A DNA stretch of 64,000 bases from Clostridium putrefaciens (GCF_900461105.1 NZ_UFWZ01000001.1:2445001-2509000); one strand, 5' to 3'. Numbered from the stretch's first letter, positions 48,504 through 57,658 are shown. The notes: a model not told the origin generated them from the sequence alone. Made by a program: numbers and translations.

Positions 48504-49286
48504 TTATTTATTTTTAAAACTTTTATCTCTTCTTTCTACAAATGCAGCCATTCCTTCTTTTTGGTCTTCAGTAGAAAAACATTGTCCAAAGGTTTCTGCT
48601 TCATACATAAGTGCTGTATCTATATCACATTGCATACCTCTATTAATAGCTACCTTAGATAACTTAACAGCTATAGGTGCATTAGCTGCTATAGTGTTTG
48701 CCATTAACTTTGCTTCTTCCATTAACTTTTCAACTTCAACTACTTTGTTTACAAGTCCAATTCTTAAAGCTTCATCTGCTTTTACCATTCTACTTGTAAA
48801 TATTATTTCTTTAGAAATTCCAATTCCAACATGTCTTGCAAGCCTTTGAGTACCACCAAACCCTGGTGTTATTCCAAGCCCTACTTCAGGTTGTCCAAAC
48901 TTAGCCTTTTGTGTTGCTATTCTTATATCACAAGCCATAGCAAGTTCACATCCGCCACCTAGTGCAAATCCATTTATAGCCGCTATAACTGGTTTTTCAA
49001 GGTTTTCTATTCTTCTAAATACTCTGTTTCCAAGTATAGAAAAACTTCTTCCTTCCATAGTGTTTAAATCCTTCATTTCTGTTATATCAGCCCCTGCAAT
49101 AAAGGCTTTATCCCCTGCTCCAGTTATAATTACTGAATAAATATCTTGGTCATTTTCTAAAGTATCAACTAAAGTATCTAATTCCTTCAACGTTTCTGAA
49201 TTCAAAGCATTCAATGCCTTTGGTCTATTAATTGTTACTATGGCAATATTGCCTTCTTTTTCAAGGATAACATTTTTTAATTCCAT
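48504..49286 (-). CDS. crt: crotonase (3-hydroxybutyryl-CoA dehydratase)
   Basis: A 260-residue enoyl-CoA hydratase that dehydrates 3-hydroxybutyryl-CoA to crotonyl-CoA. Oxyanion-hole segment AFIAGADITEM near 62-72, catalytic segment AINGFALGGGCELAMACDIRIA near 97-118 and GQPEVGLGITPGFGGTQRL near 125-143 with both Glu residues. ATG at 49286 has GGGAGGAG; the frame is open upstream into the leader but without a start. First gene of the operon. Confidence 0.96.
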   Translation of the reverse strand: MELKNVILEKEGNIAIVTINRPKALNALNSETLKELDTLVDTLENDQDIYSVIITGAGDKAFIAGADITEMKDLNTMEGRSFSILGNRVFRRIENLEKPVIAAINGFALGGGCELAMACDIRIATQKAKFGQPEVGLGITPGFGGTQRLARHVGIGISKEIIFTSRMVKADEALRIGLVNKVVEVEKLMEEAKLMANTIAANAPIAVKLSKVAINRGMQCDIDTALMYEAETFGQCFSTEDQKEGMAAFVERRDKSFKNK

Positions 49287-49320
49287 GATACTCCTCCCTT
49301 GTACTTCTTTTAATATATTT

Positions 49321-49356
49321 ATTAAAAGTTGTAGCACTTTATGTGCCACTTTTAAT
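49321..49356 (-). promoter_or_regulatory. 5' leader stem-loop of crt mRNA
   Basis: ATTAAAAGT pairs with ACTTTTAAT (minus strand) around an inner GCAC/GTGC stem, at the very 5' end of the predicted transcript. Such stem-loops protect mRNA ends. Confidence 0.6.
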
Positions 49357-49359
49357 TTC

Positions 49360-49388
49360 TCTATAACTAATTGTTAATTATCTAACAA
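49360..49388 (-). promoter_or_regulatory. crt operon promoter
   Basis: On the minus strand TTGTTA (49383-49388), 17-base spacer, TATAGA (49360-49365). The -35 is the outer half of the Rex operator. Confidence 0.72.
49371..49388. promoter_or_regulatory. Rex operator
   Basis: TTGTTAATTATCTAACAA fits the Rex consensus TTGTTA-N6-TAACAA perfectly at the arms. It overlaps the -35 of the crt promoter, so Rex bound at low NADH/NAD+ would repress butyrate formation. Rex is encoded by the next gene upstream. Confidence 0.9.
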
Positions 49389-49393
49389 TTAGG

Positions 49394-49426
49394 CATAAAA
49401 AATAATTGAAGCTCTCACTTCAATTA
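49394..49426 (-). terminator. terminator of rex
   Basis: Stem AATTGAAG/CTTCAATT (49404-49411 with 49418-49425) followed on the minus strand by ATTTTTTA, separating rex from the crt operon. Confidence 0.82.
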
Positions 49427-49487
49427 TAATTATAACCCGGATAACAATTTATTTCAATTACAAATCACATAATTTTGAATTATCTCA

Positions 49488-50132
49488 TTATTTTATTTCA
49501 TTTTCTTTTTCATGAAGAAGATATGTAAGTGTTAATAAACTTTCACTAAGGTGAACATTTTCTACAACTATACCTTCTGGTACTACAAGATCTACTGGTG
49601 CAAAGTTCCAAATACCCTTTACTCCGTTATTAACAAGTATGTCACATACTTTCTGAGCGTTTACTGCCGGAACACATATTATTCCTATATTTATAGTATT
49701 TGATTTAATATATTGTTCTAATTTATCAATATCATCTATAGCTATGTCTCTTATTCTGATTCCTGAAAGCTTAGGATTGGCATCAAATATAGCTTCTAGT
49801 TTAAAACCTAACTTTTCAAATCTATTATAATTTGCTATAGCCTGACCTATATTACCAGCACCTACTATAACTGTTTTATATTCATTTGATAATCCTACTA
49901 TTTCACTTATTTGGGCATATAATTCTCTTACATTATATCCATATCCCTGTTGACCAAAGTCACCAAAACAATTTAGATCCTGCCTTATTTGTGAAGCAGT
50001 AAATCCTATCTTCTGACTTAACTCTTTTGATGATATCCTATCTACGTCATTTCTAAGTAACTCACTAAGATATCTATGATATTTTGGCAATCTTTTTATT
50101 ACTGCCATAGAAATACTCCTCTTTTTATCCAT
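49488..50132 (-). CDS. rex: redox-sensing repressor Rex
   Basis: A 214-residue NADH-sensing repressor. N-terminal winged helix with SAVIKRLPKYHRYL-like start (MAVIKRLPKYHRYLSEL) and SSKELSQKIGFTASQIRQDL; Rossmann domain with VGAGNIGQAIANY near 92-104; C-terminal helix that swaps between subunits. ATG with AGAGGTG. It controls fermentation genes by reading the NADH/NAD+ ratio; its adjacency to the crt operon and the operator there make the link explicit. 50133-50766 upstream is AT-rich and shows no further gene or clear promoter. Confidence 0.96.
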   Translation of the reverse strand: MDKKRSISMAVIKRLPKYHRYLSELLRNDVDRISSKELSQKIGFTASQIRQDLNCFGDFGQQGYGYNVRELYAQISEIVGLSNEYKTVIVGAGNIGQAIANYNRFEKLGFKLEAIFDANPKLSGIRIRDIAIDDIDKLEQYIKSNTINIGIICVPAVNAQKVCDILVNNGVKGIWNFAPVDLVVPEGIVVENVHLSESLLTLTYLLHEKENEIK

Positions 50133-50766
50133 GATTACACCTCTTTAACTAAATTTAATAACTTATATTAAGTTACAACATACTACTAATAATTATATAA
50201 ATATCTTTTAATTTTTTCCCACCACAATTATAGATATAAATAGACTTATTACCTTTGTGAAAATATACTCTATAATAAATCAATTTCAAACTCAAATATA
50301 CTTTACTCTAATAAATTTAACTCCATAGATACAACTTCAAATAAGCTTATACCTATAACTTATAAAATAAGATGAATAGAAATAAAGTAAAAATTATTGT
50401 GAATAATTAAATTTAATATAATATACAACAAGTATTCTATCACAATTTACCTTGCAATTACAAAAAAAATATTATATTTTATAATTTATTTACCATTATG
50501 CATGTTTTTACATTAAATTTACATAGACTTTCTTAGAACTTTGTAACTTCACTTATTATATTATTAAAAATACCTTAGATATGTTAACAAATTGTTATAA
50601 TAATTATTGCTTTTTTAATAATATTCTTACAAATTACATTTTAAATATTAATAGTCTATCTAAATTATTGACCATTTTTTATTAATATATTCAAAATTAT
50701 ATTATAGCTATTACTTAATGATATAATATAATCAAATTTATATAAATAAAAATTTCGAAAGGTTTA

Positions 50767-51966
50767 ATGATATTTATGAATAAGAATACTGAAAAGACCA
50801 TTTGGATAATATTATACTTTTCTTTTACATTAATATTTTTATTGTTACTTTACTTATCTAATGAAAATAGAGTTGTAATTGGATTTTTGTCTTCTCTCTT
50901 AATAATTTCTGTTAGCATAAGATTATCGGTACTTTACCCAAACCCTAGCAAAAAGTATATAGGTAAATTTTTAATCTTTGTTGATTTGACAGTAGTTTAT
51001 CTAATATTTGCAACTGATACATCTGGTATATCAATTTTATATACCATAATAATTATTATGGATTCTATATTTTTTCATAACTACATTTTTAGCTTTTTAA
51101 CTATTGTGCTTGGGTATATTTCTTTTATAATCCACAAAATCTCTACTCCATCTTTATACCCAAGTTTAGGCGCTATTTCATTATCCTCAGTTATAGTTTT
51201 ACTAGGGTTTGTCTTTTTATGTAGCATATTATACTTTTTAAAGGAGCAAATAATTCAAAGTTCGAAGCTATCTAATTCAATGAATGACATAGAAGAGAAA
51301 AATATAAAACTTGAAAAGGCCTATTGTAAATTAAAAGAACACTCAGAAGCCTTAGAAGAAATGGCTGCTTTAAAAGAACGTAATAGAATTTCAAGGGAAT
51401 TGCATGATACAGTTGGACACACTCTTACTACTGTACTCGTTGAAATTGAAGCTGGCAAAAGGCTTTTGATTAAAAATAAACCTGGAGGACTTGATAAAAT
51501 CACCTTAGCACAAGAGCAAGTCAGAAAGGGTCTTAAGGATATTAGATCATCAGTTACCTTGATGAAGGAAGGTAAAGATTTAATTGAGTTTATTCCATCT
51601 TTAAAGTTAATACTAGAGGATACTAAACTTCATACAGAGGTTAAAATACAATATCACATATCATTAACCAAAAACATATCTAAGACCTATGAAAAGATAA
51701 TCTACAATAGTCTTTTAGAGGGCATCACCAATGGAATTAAACACGGAAATGCTAAAGAGTTTATATTTAAGCTTTATGATAAAGATGGAAATATATTCTT
51801 TTACTTAGAGGATAAAGGCTTAAGCTCTAAAGATATCATACTAGGTTTTGGTCTTACAAATATGAAGGAATCTGTTGAATCTGTAAATGGCGAGTTTAAT
51901 TTAAAATATATAAAAGAAAAAGGGTTCATAATACAATTTATATTAGGGGAGGACTTAAATTTATGA
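50767..51966 (+). CDS. NarL-type sensor histidine kinase
   Basis: A 399-residue membrane kinase. About six membrane spans in residues 8-165, a coiled-coil (about 170-210), then the HisKA_3 dimerisation domain with phospho-acceptor His in RNRISRELHDTVGHTL near 212-227, and an HATPase domain with GITNGIKHGNA near 318 and FGLTNMKESV near 368. No extracellular sensor domain, so it may sense membrane stress or a partner protein. The ATG overlaps nothing upstream; the stop overlaps the regulator start by four bases. Confidence 0.92.
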   Translation: MIFMNKNTEKTIWIILYFSFTLIFLLLLYLSNENRVVIGFLSSLLIISVSIRLSVLYPNPSKKYIGKFLIFVDLTVVYLIFATDTSGISILYTIIIIMDSIFFHNYIFSFLTIVLGYISFIIHKISTPSLYPSLGAISLSSVIVLLGFVFLCSILYFLKEQIIQSSKLSNSMNDIEEKNIKLEKAYCKLKEHSEALEEMAALKERNRISRELHDTVGHTLTTVLVEIEAGKRLLIKNKPGGLDKITLAQEQVRKGLKDIRSSVTLMKEGKDLIEFIPSLKLILEDTKLHTEVKIQYHISLTKNISKTYEKIIYNSLLEGITNGIKHGNAKEFIFKLYDKDGNIFFYLEDKGLSSKDIILGFGLTNMKESVESVNGEFNLKYIKEKGFIIQFILGEDLNL

Positions 51967-52598
51967 TAAAGGTTTTAATTGCAGACGATCAAACTCTTAT
52001 GAGGGATGGACTTAAGACTATTTTAGATTTAGAAGATGATATTGAAGTAATTGCCACCGCTGAAAATGGTGAAATAGCCTTTAAAAGGGCCAGTGAATTA
52101 AATCCCGATGTTATCTTAATGGATATAAGAATGCCTATAATGAATGGCGTAGATAGTGTGAAAAAAATAAAATCTATTTTACCAAAAGTATCTGTAATTA
52201 TGCTTACAACATTTGATGATGATGAATATATAATAGAAGCCCTCTCTAATGGTGCATCAGGATATCTCTTAAAAGATATGCCTGCTGAAAAATTGATTGA
52301 AGCTATAAGAGATAGTTTAAAGGGTCAACTATTTATCCCTACAAATATAGCCGCAAAGCTTATATCTAGATTATATGAAAAAGAAACATCCAAAAAGACT
52401 TTTAAAAAGGATTTAGATCTTTCGGAAAGGGAACTTCAGGTCTCTTCTCTTTTAATAGAAGGATATAATAACAAGCAAATTTCTTCAAAGCTATTTATTT
52501 CAGAGGGTACAGTTAAAAACTATATAAGTAATATTTATAGCAAGATAGGAATTAGCGATAGAACCAAGGCTGCCTTATTTCTAAAGGCAAATCTTTGA
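51963..52598 (+). CDS. NarL/LuxR-type response regulator
   Basis: A 211-residue regulator. The receiver domain has acidic pocket ADDQ at 7-10, phospho-acceptor Asp in VILMDIRMP near 54, and TTFDDD and GYLLKD near 84 and 103. The C-terminal LuxR-type HTH is LSERELQVSSLLIEG then NNKQISSKLFISEGTVKNYI. Starts with ATGA overlap of the kinase stop, so the two are coupled. Confidence 0.95.
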   Translation: MIKVLIADDQTLMRDGLKTILDLEDDIEVIATAENGEIAFKRASELNPDVILMDIRMPIMNGVDSVKKIKSILPKVSVIMLTTFDDDEYIIEALSNGASGYLLKDMPAEKLIEAIRDSLKGQLFIPTNIAAKLISRLYEKETSKKTFKKDLDLSERELQVSSLLIEGYNNKQISSKLFISEGTVKNYISNIYSKIGISDRTKAALFLKANL

Positions 52599-52616
52599 AT
52601 TTTAGGAGAATAACTA

Positions 52617-53135
52617 ATGAAAAAAAACATCTTTTTTTCTATAACCTTATTATTTACCGGTATATTAATGCTTCTTAGAAATATTGGAATTATAAAAAGT
52701 AATATTTCATTTTTTATAGTTGGTTTGGGTCTAATGGCGGCCTATATCCTTATGGGACATTCTACTAAACATAAAAACATATTGATATTAATACCCTCTT
52801 TAACCCTTATTTCATTAGCCTTATTGGAATTTACTTTAAATAATTACAATGTATACAATATAGATTACAGCCTTTTCTTATATGCACTAGGTCTTTGTTG
52901 TGTGTTAGTTTACATTATACATATACGAAAACAAAACTTTAAGTCTTTTAAAAAAAGGTATTGGATTATATATCTAGCAATATTACTTATAATCCTTTCT
53001 ACAATTTATAAGTTTAAGTTTACTAATATATATTTAATGTTAAAGTACATTTGGCCTTTTATACTTTTATCTATAGGTGTTTTTATACTTATTGGGGATT
53101 ACAAAGAGAAGATTTCTAAATCAAGTGATTCTTAA
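52617..53135 (+). CDS. membrane protein, LiaF-like TM region
   Basis: A 172-residue protein with five or six membrane spans. The start (SITLLFTGILMLLRNIGII) and end (YIWPFILLSIGVFILIGDYK) match the pattern of the N-terminal membrane region of LiaF/DUF5668 proteins, which accompany LiaRS-like two-component systems. The soluble LiaF domain is missing. It lies 18 bases after the response regulator and is probably part of the same operon; a role as kinase modulator is inference. Confidence 0.78.
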   Translation: MKKNIFFSITLLFTGILMLLRNIGIIKSNISFFIVGLGLMAAYILMGHSTKHKNILILIPSLTLISLALLEFTLNNYNVYNIDYSLFLYALGLCCVLVYIIHIRKQNFKSFKKRYWIIYLAILLIILSTIYKFKFTNIYLMLKYIWPFILLSIGVFILIGDYKEKISKSSDS

Positions 53136-53265
53136 ACTCAGGTGGAGTTTGCTTATAATGAATACATATCCCCATCTAAGCTTTAGAAGAACTTATAGAG
53201 GAGCGTAGCCGCCGTCATCCCCCACATGAAGAGGCTAGGGGTGTTAGGTATGATGGCGATGTACT
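53136..53265 (+). other. GC-rich structured element of unknown type
   Basis: About 130 bases of roughly 46% GC in a 28% GC genome, with no open frame of note. Possible pairings: hairpin AAACTC/GAGTTT (53135-53151); TAGCC/GGCTA (53210-53214 with 53234-53238); CGCCGTCAT/ATGATGGCG (53215-53223 with 53247-53255), which crosses the previous one as a pseudoknot. It ends just before the ribosome site of the glycerophosphodiesterase gene. It could be a mobile-element end, a non-autonomous repeat, or a cis-acting RNA. Confidence 0.55.
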
Positions 53266-53287
53266 AAAATTAATAGGAGGATTTTTT

Positions 53288-54022
53288 ATGCATGATAAAA
53301 GTTTAAATATAGCCCATAGAGGCTTTAGTGGTAAATACCCTGAGAACACTATGTTATCCTTTGAAAAGGCTGTAGAAGCTGGGTGTGACGGTATAGAAAC
53401 AGATGTACAACTCACTAAGGATAATGTACTTGTATTATGTCATGATGAAACTTTAGATAGAACCACAAATAATAAAGGTTTTATATCACAATACACCTAT
53501 AAAGAACTTAAAGCTTTAGACTTTGGTGTTAAATTTGGAGATAAATTTAAAGATATTAAAATACCTACACTTGAAGATCTTCTAGGTTATTGTAAAGAAA
53601 AAGATATATATTTAAATCTTGAGTTGAAAAATAGCATAATTTTATATGAAGGTCTAGAAGAGATGGTTATAAAAAAGATTCATGAATATAATTTATCTAA
53701 AAGTGTAATTTTATCTTCTTTTAATCATTACTCCATGGTGAAGTGTAAAGCTATAGATAATAATATTAAAACAGGATTATTATATGAAGCTGGTCTTTAT
53801 AAACCTGAGCTATATGCAAAATATGTTGGAGCTAACGCTGTTCATCCTCATTTTTTAAGTGTTATTCATAAATCTATAGTAGATGATATTAAAGCTAAAA
53901 ACATTCTTATAAATACCTACACCGTAAATGATGAAAAACATATGAAAACTTTAATAAATTTAGGTATAGATGGCATCATAACTAATTATCCTGATAAACT
54001 CAGTACCCTATTAAAATCTTAG
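53288..54022 (+). CDS. glycerophosphodiester phosphodiesterase
   Basis: A 244-residue TIM-barrel enzyme hydrolysing glycerophosphodiesters to glycerol 3-phosphate and an alcohol. Catalytic motif AHRGFSGKYPENTMLSF at 9-25, metal ligands in GIETDVQLTKD and LCHDETLDRT near 35-58, and LNLELKN near 107. No signal peptide, so the cytosolic UgpQ type. ATG with AGGAGG. Confidence 0.95.
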   Translation: MHDKSLNIAHRGFSGKYPENTMLSFEKAVEAGCDGIETDVQLTKDNVLVLCHDETLDRTTNNKGFISQYTYKELKALDFGVKFGDKFKDIKIPTLEDLLGYCKEKDIYLNLELKNSIILYEGLEEMVIKKIHEYNLSKSVILSSFNHYSMVKCKAIDNNIKTGLLYEAGLYKPELYAKYVGANAVHPHFLSVIHKSIVDDIKAKNILINTYTVNDEKHMKTLINLGIDGIITNYPDKLSTLLKS

Positions 54023-54082
54023 ATTAATATTTGTTACTCACATACAAAACATATTATGTCTTTATATTATTGCCTCCTTTAA

Positions 54083-54111
54083 TTGATAATTGATTTTTTA
54101 TGATATATAAT
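54083..54111 (+). promoter_or_regulatory. ferritin promoter
   Basis: TTGATA (54083-54088), 17-base spacer, TATAAT (54106-54111). About 90 bases of leader precede the ferritin gene, with AGACAAAA and TTTTGTCT as distant inverted repeats. Confidence 0.72.
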
Positions 54112-54207
54112 GTATGTATGTTTGAAATCAGACAAAATAACTAATTTAAATACAAATTTATATCTTTTATTAGGTAGACTTTTGTCTAAAATATAGGGAG
54201 GTATATT

Positions 54208-54720
54208 ATGTTAAGCGAAAGATTACAAAAGGCATTAAATGCTCAAGTTAATTACGAATTTTATTCTGCTTACACTTATTTAGCTATGTCTGCTTATGCT
54301 GAAAGTGAAGATTTAGAAGGATTCGCAAATTTCTTTAAAGTTCAATATGAAGAAGAGCTTTTTCATGCTATGAAATTTTATAATTATATAAACCAAATGG
54401 ATGGAAGAGTAGTGATAGAATCTATGGAAAAACCTCAAGTAGAATATGATTCTATACTTCATCTGTTTGAATCAGGATATGAGCATGAGAAGACTGTTAC
54501 TGCTAAAATATATAACCTTGCTGATATAGCTACTGAAGAAAAAGAACATGCAACTATAAGTTTACTTCAATGGTTTATAGATGAACAGGTAGAAGAAGAA
54601 CAAAATTTTAATACTATAATCAAAAAACTTAAGAGAATAGAATCAAATCCAGCTGCTTTATATATGTTAGATGATGAATTATCTACAAGAGTATTTACTC
54701 CGCCAGCAGCTAATGCATAA
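54208..54720 (+). CDS. ftn: ferritin
   Basis: A 170-residue iron storage protein of the non-heme bacterial type. Ferroxidase ligands are visible: Glu in NYEFYSAYTY near 17, the EEELFHAMK cluster near 50-58 (Glu and His), Glu near 94 and Gln near 127. Forms a 24-subunit shell oxidising and storing iron. ATG with GGGAGG. Single gene with its own promoter and terminator. Confidence 0.95.
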   Translation: MLSERLQKALNAQVNYEFYSAYTYLAMSAYAESEDLEGFANFFKVQYEEELFHAMKFYNYINQMDGRVVIESMEKPQVEYDSILHLFESGYEHEKTVTAKIYNLADIATEEKEHATISLLQWFIDEQVEEEQNFNTIIKKLKRIESNPAALYMLDDELSTRVFTPPAANA

Positions 54721-54744
54721 ACATTTCAAATTATATATTCACTA

Positions 54745-54789
54745 AAAAGAACAGGAAATAACTTTTAAAGTTATTTCCTGTTCTTTTTT
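54745..54789. terminator. bidirectional terminator
   Basis: Stem of 19 pairs (AAAAGAACAGGAAATAACT arm; 54745-54763 with 54769-54787) with A and T flanks, between the convergent ftn and P-type ATPase genes. Confidence 0.9.
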
Positions 54790-54806
54790 ATTTAAAGCTT
54801 ACATAT

Positions 54807-57194
54807 TTAATTTTTGACTCTAAGTACTCTCATAGAGTTTAGTACTGCTATTAAAGCAACTCCTACATCTCCAAATACCGCTTCCCACATAGAAGCTATT
54901 CCCATAGCTCCTAATATTAATATTACAAGCTTCACACTTAATGCAAATATAATGTTTTGCCATACCACTTTATTTGTTTTTTTAGCTATCTTTATAGCTA
55001 GTATAATCTTAGATGGCTCATCTGTCATTATTACAACATCTGCAGCCTCTATAGCAGCATCAGACCCAACTCCACCCATAGCTATACCTATATCTGCCCT
55101 AGCAAGTACAGGTGCATCATTTATTCCATCACCTACAAAGGCTACTTTTCCTTTTCGTAATTTACCTTCTTGTAATCCTTCTAGTATTTCCACCTTATTT
55201 TGTGGAAGCAACTCAGAATAAACTTTATCTACCCCAATCTTTGTTCCTACCTTATCAGCTACAACTTTATTATCTCCAGTTAACATTAAAATATTTTTAA
55301 TTCCTGAAGCTTTAAGTCCTATTATAGCTTCCCTAGAGTCTTCTTTTATTTCATCTGATATATCAATATGTCCAGCATAAACTCCATCTATACTTAAATA
55401 AACCACAGTACCTATAGTTGAAACTTCTTCTACTTTTATGTTGTTCATATCCATAAGCTTCTTATTTCCAGCTAATACACTTTTTTTATCTACTAATGCT
55501 TTTATTCCATACCCTGATATCTCTTCATAATCTTTCAACCTTGACTTATCTATCTCTTCATCAAAGTATTCTACTATAGATGTTGCTATAGGATGAGTAG
55601 AAAACGCTTCAACATAAGCTGCGTATTCTATCAACCTTTCTTTTGTGAAACCTTCTTTAGCGTAAATATTTGTAACTTCAAATACACCTTTTGTTAAAGT
55701 TCCTGTTTTATCAAATACTATAGTCTCAAGCCTATTTAAAGCTTCTAAATAATTTCCACCCTTAATCAATATACCATTCTTAGACGCTGACCCTATGCCC
55801 CCAAAGAATCCTAAAGGTATTGATACTACTAAAGCACACGGACAAGATACTACAAGGAATACAAGGGCTCTGTATATCCAATCTGTAAATGTATATCCCT
55901 CTATTATTAGTGGAGGAACCACAGCTAATATAACGGCAGATATAACCACAACAGGGGTGTAATATCTAGCAAATTTAGTTATAAACTTTTCAGTAGGTGC
56001 TTTTTTAGCCCCTGCATTTTGTACTAAATCTAATATTTTTGATAGTGTAGACTCCCCAAATTCTTTTTTCACTTTTACATATAATAGTCCATTTTTATTT
56101 ATAAATCCTGCTAAGACTTCATCTCCATTTCTAACAGTCCTTGGAACGGCCTCCCCTGTAAGTGCAGATGTATCAACCATACTATTCCCCTCTATTATAA
56201 CACCATCTAAAGGTAGCTTTTCTCCGGGTTTTATCATTATGATTTCACCTATTAAAACTTCATATGGTGAAACAGATATAAACTCTTCTCCTCTTTTAAC
56301 ATTAGCCGTATCTGGTCTTATATCCATAAGATCTGATATGGACTTTCTTGATTTATTTACAGCTATATCTTGAAATAATTCGCCTACTTGATAAAATATC
56401 ATAACAGCCACAGCTTCTGGGTATTGTCTAATGGCAAATGCCCCTAAAGTAGCTATTGTCATAAGAAAATTTTCATCAAACACTTGGCCTCTAGCGATGT
56501 TTTTTACTGCTCTTAGAACAATTTCTCCCCCAACTAAAACATAACTTATAACAAATAATCCAAGCTCTATTTTAGGTGAAAATTTAAATATTAATGGTAT
56601 AATAAAAAATCCAACACCTAATATTAATTTTATAATTGATTCTTTTATCTCATTATTTTCATGTTTATGTTCATGTTGGTTGTCTCCTGTAATACCTTTT
56701 TGTTTATTATTAATTAAATTATTGCTTTTAAGCTTCACCTCTACATCAGGTTCTAGCTTGTTTACTATTGATTGAACTTTTGAAAATACGTTGTTTTTAT
56801 TTAAATTATTATCTACTTTTATAATTAGTCTTTTAGATACAAAGTCTAATCCAGCTTCTTTTACCTCTTCTAATTTATTAACTTCCACCTCAATCTTTGT
56901 TGCACAATTTGCACAGTTAAGACCTTCTAACATTATAATCATATTTTTATTTTTACCTAAATCATTTTCTTTTTGTTTTACTATAACATCTGGTTCTAAT
57001 CTATTTATTATATCTATACTATCTTTTAATATTTTATCCATAGCCTCTTCTTTATTACCTTCTATTATTAGAGTCTTAGTTGAAAAGTTCATACTAGCAG
57101 AAAATACATCCTCTAATTTGGATACCTTGTCTTCTATTTTAGCTGAACAATTTGCACAATCTAAGCCCTCTAAAATTAATTCGTGTTTGATCAT
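54807..57194 (-). CDS. cadA: heavy-metal P-type ATPase, Cd/Zn/Pb type
   Basis: A 795-residue efflux pump. Two N-terminal metal-binding domains, each with a CANC motif (LDCANCSAKIEDK near 10 and LNCANCATKIEVE near 94), joined by a His-rich linker (DNQHEHKHENNE). Eight membrane spans follow; the transport motif is SCPCALV. Actuator TGEAVPRT, phosphorylation site DKTGTLTKG, hinge GDGINDAPVLARADIGIAMG. Pumps divalent soft metals out of the cell. It is 14 bases after its ArsR-type regulator. Confidence 0.95.
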   Translation of the reverse strand: MIKHELILEGLDCANCSAKIEDKVSKLEDVFSASMNFSTKTLIIEGNKEEAMDKILKDSIDIINRLEPDVIVKQKENDLGKNKNMIIMLEGLNCANCATKIEVEVNKLEEVKEAGLDFVSKRLIIKVDNNLNKNNVFSKVQSIVNKLEPDVEVKLKSNNLINNKQKGITGDNQHEHKHENNEIKESIIKLILGVGFFIIPLIFKFSPKIELGLFVISYVLVGGEIVLRAVKNIARGQVFDENFLMTIATLGAFAIRQYPEAVAVMIFYQVGELFQDIAVNKSRKSISDLMDIRPDTANVKRGEEFISVSPYEVLIGEIIMIKPGEKLPLDGVIIEGNSMVDTSALTGEAVPRTVRNGDEVLAGFINKNGLLYVKVKKEFGESTLSKILDLVQNAGAKKAPTEKFITKFARYYTPVVVISAVILAVVPPLIIEGYTFTDWIYRALVFLVVSCPCALVVSIPLGFFGGIGSASKNGILIKGGNYLEALNRLETIVFDKTGTLTKGVFEVTNIYAKEGFTKERLIEYAAYVEAFSTHPIATSIVEYFDEEIDKSRLKDYEEISGYGIKALVDKKSVLAGNKKLMDMNNIKVEEVSTIGTVVYLSIDGVYAGHIDISDEIKEDSREAIIGLKASGIKNILMLTGDNKVVADKVGTKIGVDKVYSELLPQNKVEILEGLQEGKLRKGKVAFVGDGINDAPVLARADIGIAMGGVGSDAAIEAADVVIMTDEPSKIILAIKIAKKTNKVVWQNIIFALSVKLVILILGAMGIASMWEAVFGDVGVALIAVLNSMRVLRVKN

Positions 57195-57208
57195 AAAATC
57201 ACCCCTAT

Positions 57209-57574
57209 CTATTTTTCTGTGATGTGTACTAACCCTTTATCAAATATGTCTTTAACATGATCATCATCTAATGAATAATAGATTACCTTACCTTCTCTTC
57301 TAAACTTTACAAGCCTAGCATTTTTTAAAACTCTAAGTTGATGTGATATTGCTGATTGACTCATTGCAAGAAGTGCTGCTAAGTCACAAACACACATCTC
57401 AGATTTAAATAAGGCACATATTATTTTTATACGAGTACCATCTCCAAAAACCTTGAATAGTTCTGCAAGTTCATATAACTTTTCATCTGTAGGTAATGAT
57501 TTAATAACTTGTCTTACTACATCTTCATGAATCATAACTGTATTACAACTATCTACCCGCTCTAAATCTTCCAT
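57209..57574 (-). CDS. cadC: ArsR/SmtB-family metal-responsive repressor (CadC type)
   Basis: A 121-residue repressor. Winged helix with CVCDLAALLAMSQSAISHQLRVLKNARLV; the CVC in the recognition-domain lead and Cys13 give the thiolate site typical of CadC (Cd/Pb/Zn). Released from DNA by metal, it would switch on itself and the ATPase. ATG at 57574 has GGGGAT nine bases upstream. Confidence 0.93.
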   Translation of the reverse strand: MEDLERVDSCNTVMIHEDVVRQVIKSLPTDEKLYELAELFKVFGDGTRIKIICALFKSEMCVCDLAALLAMSQSAISHQLRVLKNARLVKFRREGKVIYYSLDDDHVKDIFDKGLVHITEK

Positions 57575-57599
57575 ATAATTATCCCCTTTTTCAATTGTA

Positions 57600-57621
57600 C
57601 ATATGAGCATATATTCATATG
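57600..57621. promoter_or_regulatory. CadC operator
   Basis: Inverted repeat CATATGA-N8-TCATATG directly downstream of the predicted transcription start, of the size bound by ArsR-family dimers. Confidence 0.75.
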
Positions 57622-57629
57622 TTGTTTAT

Positions 57630-57658
57630 ATTATATTATTTATATTCTGTGAAGTCAA
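57630..57658 (-). promoter_or_regulatory. cadCA promoter
   Basis: On the minus strand TTGACT (57653-57658), 17-base spacer, TATAAT (57630-57635). Start near 57623. Confidence 0.85.

Noticed and set aside
53136-53265. Group I intron or IStron in the GC-rich element
   Set aside because: The conserved P, Q, R and S core motifs of group I introns are absent and there is no transposase frame; only a remnant would be possible.
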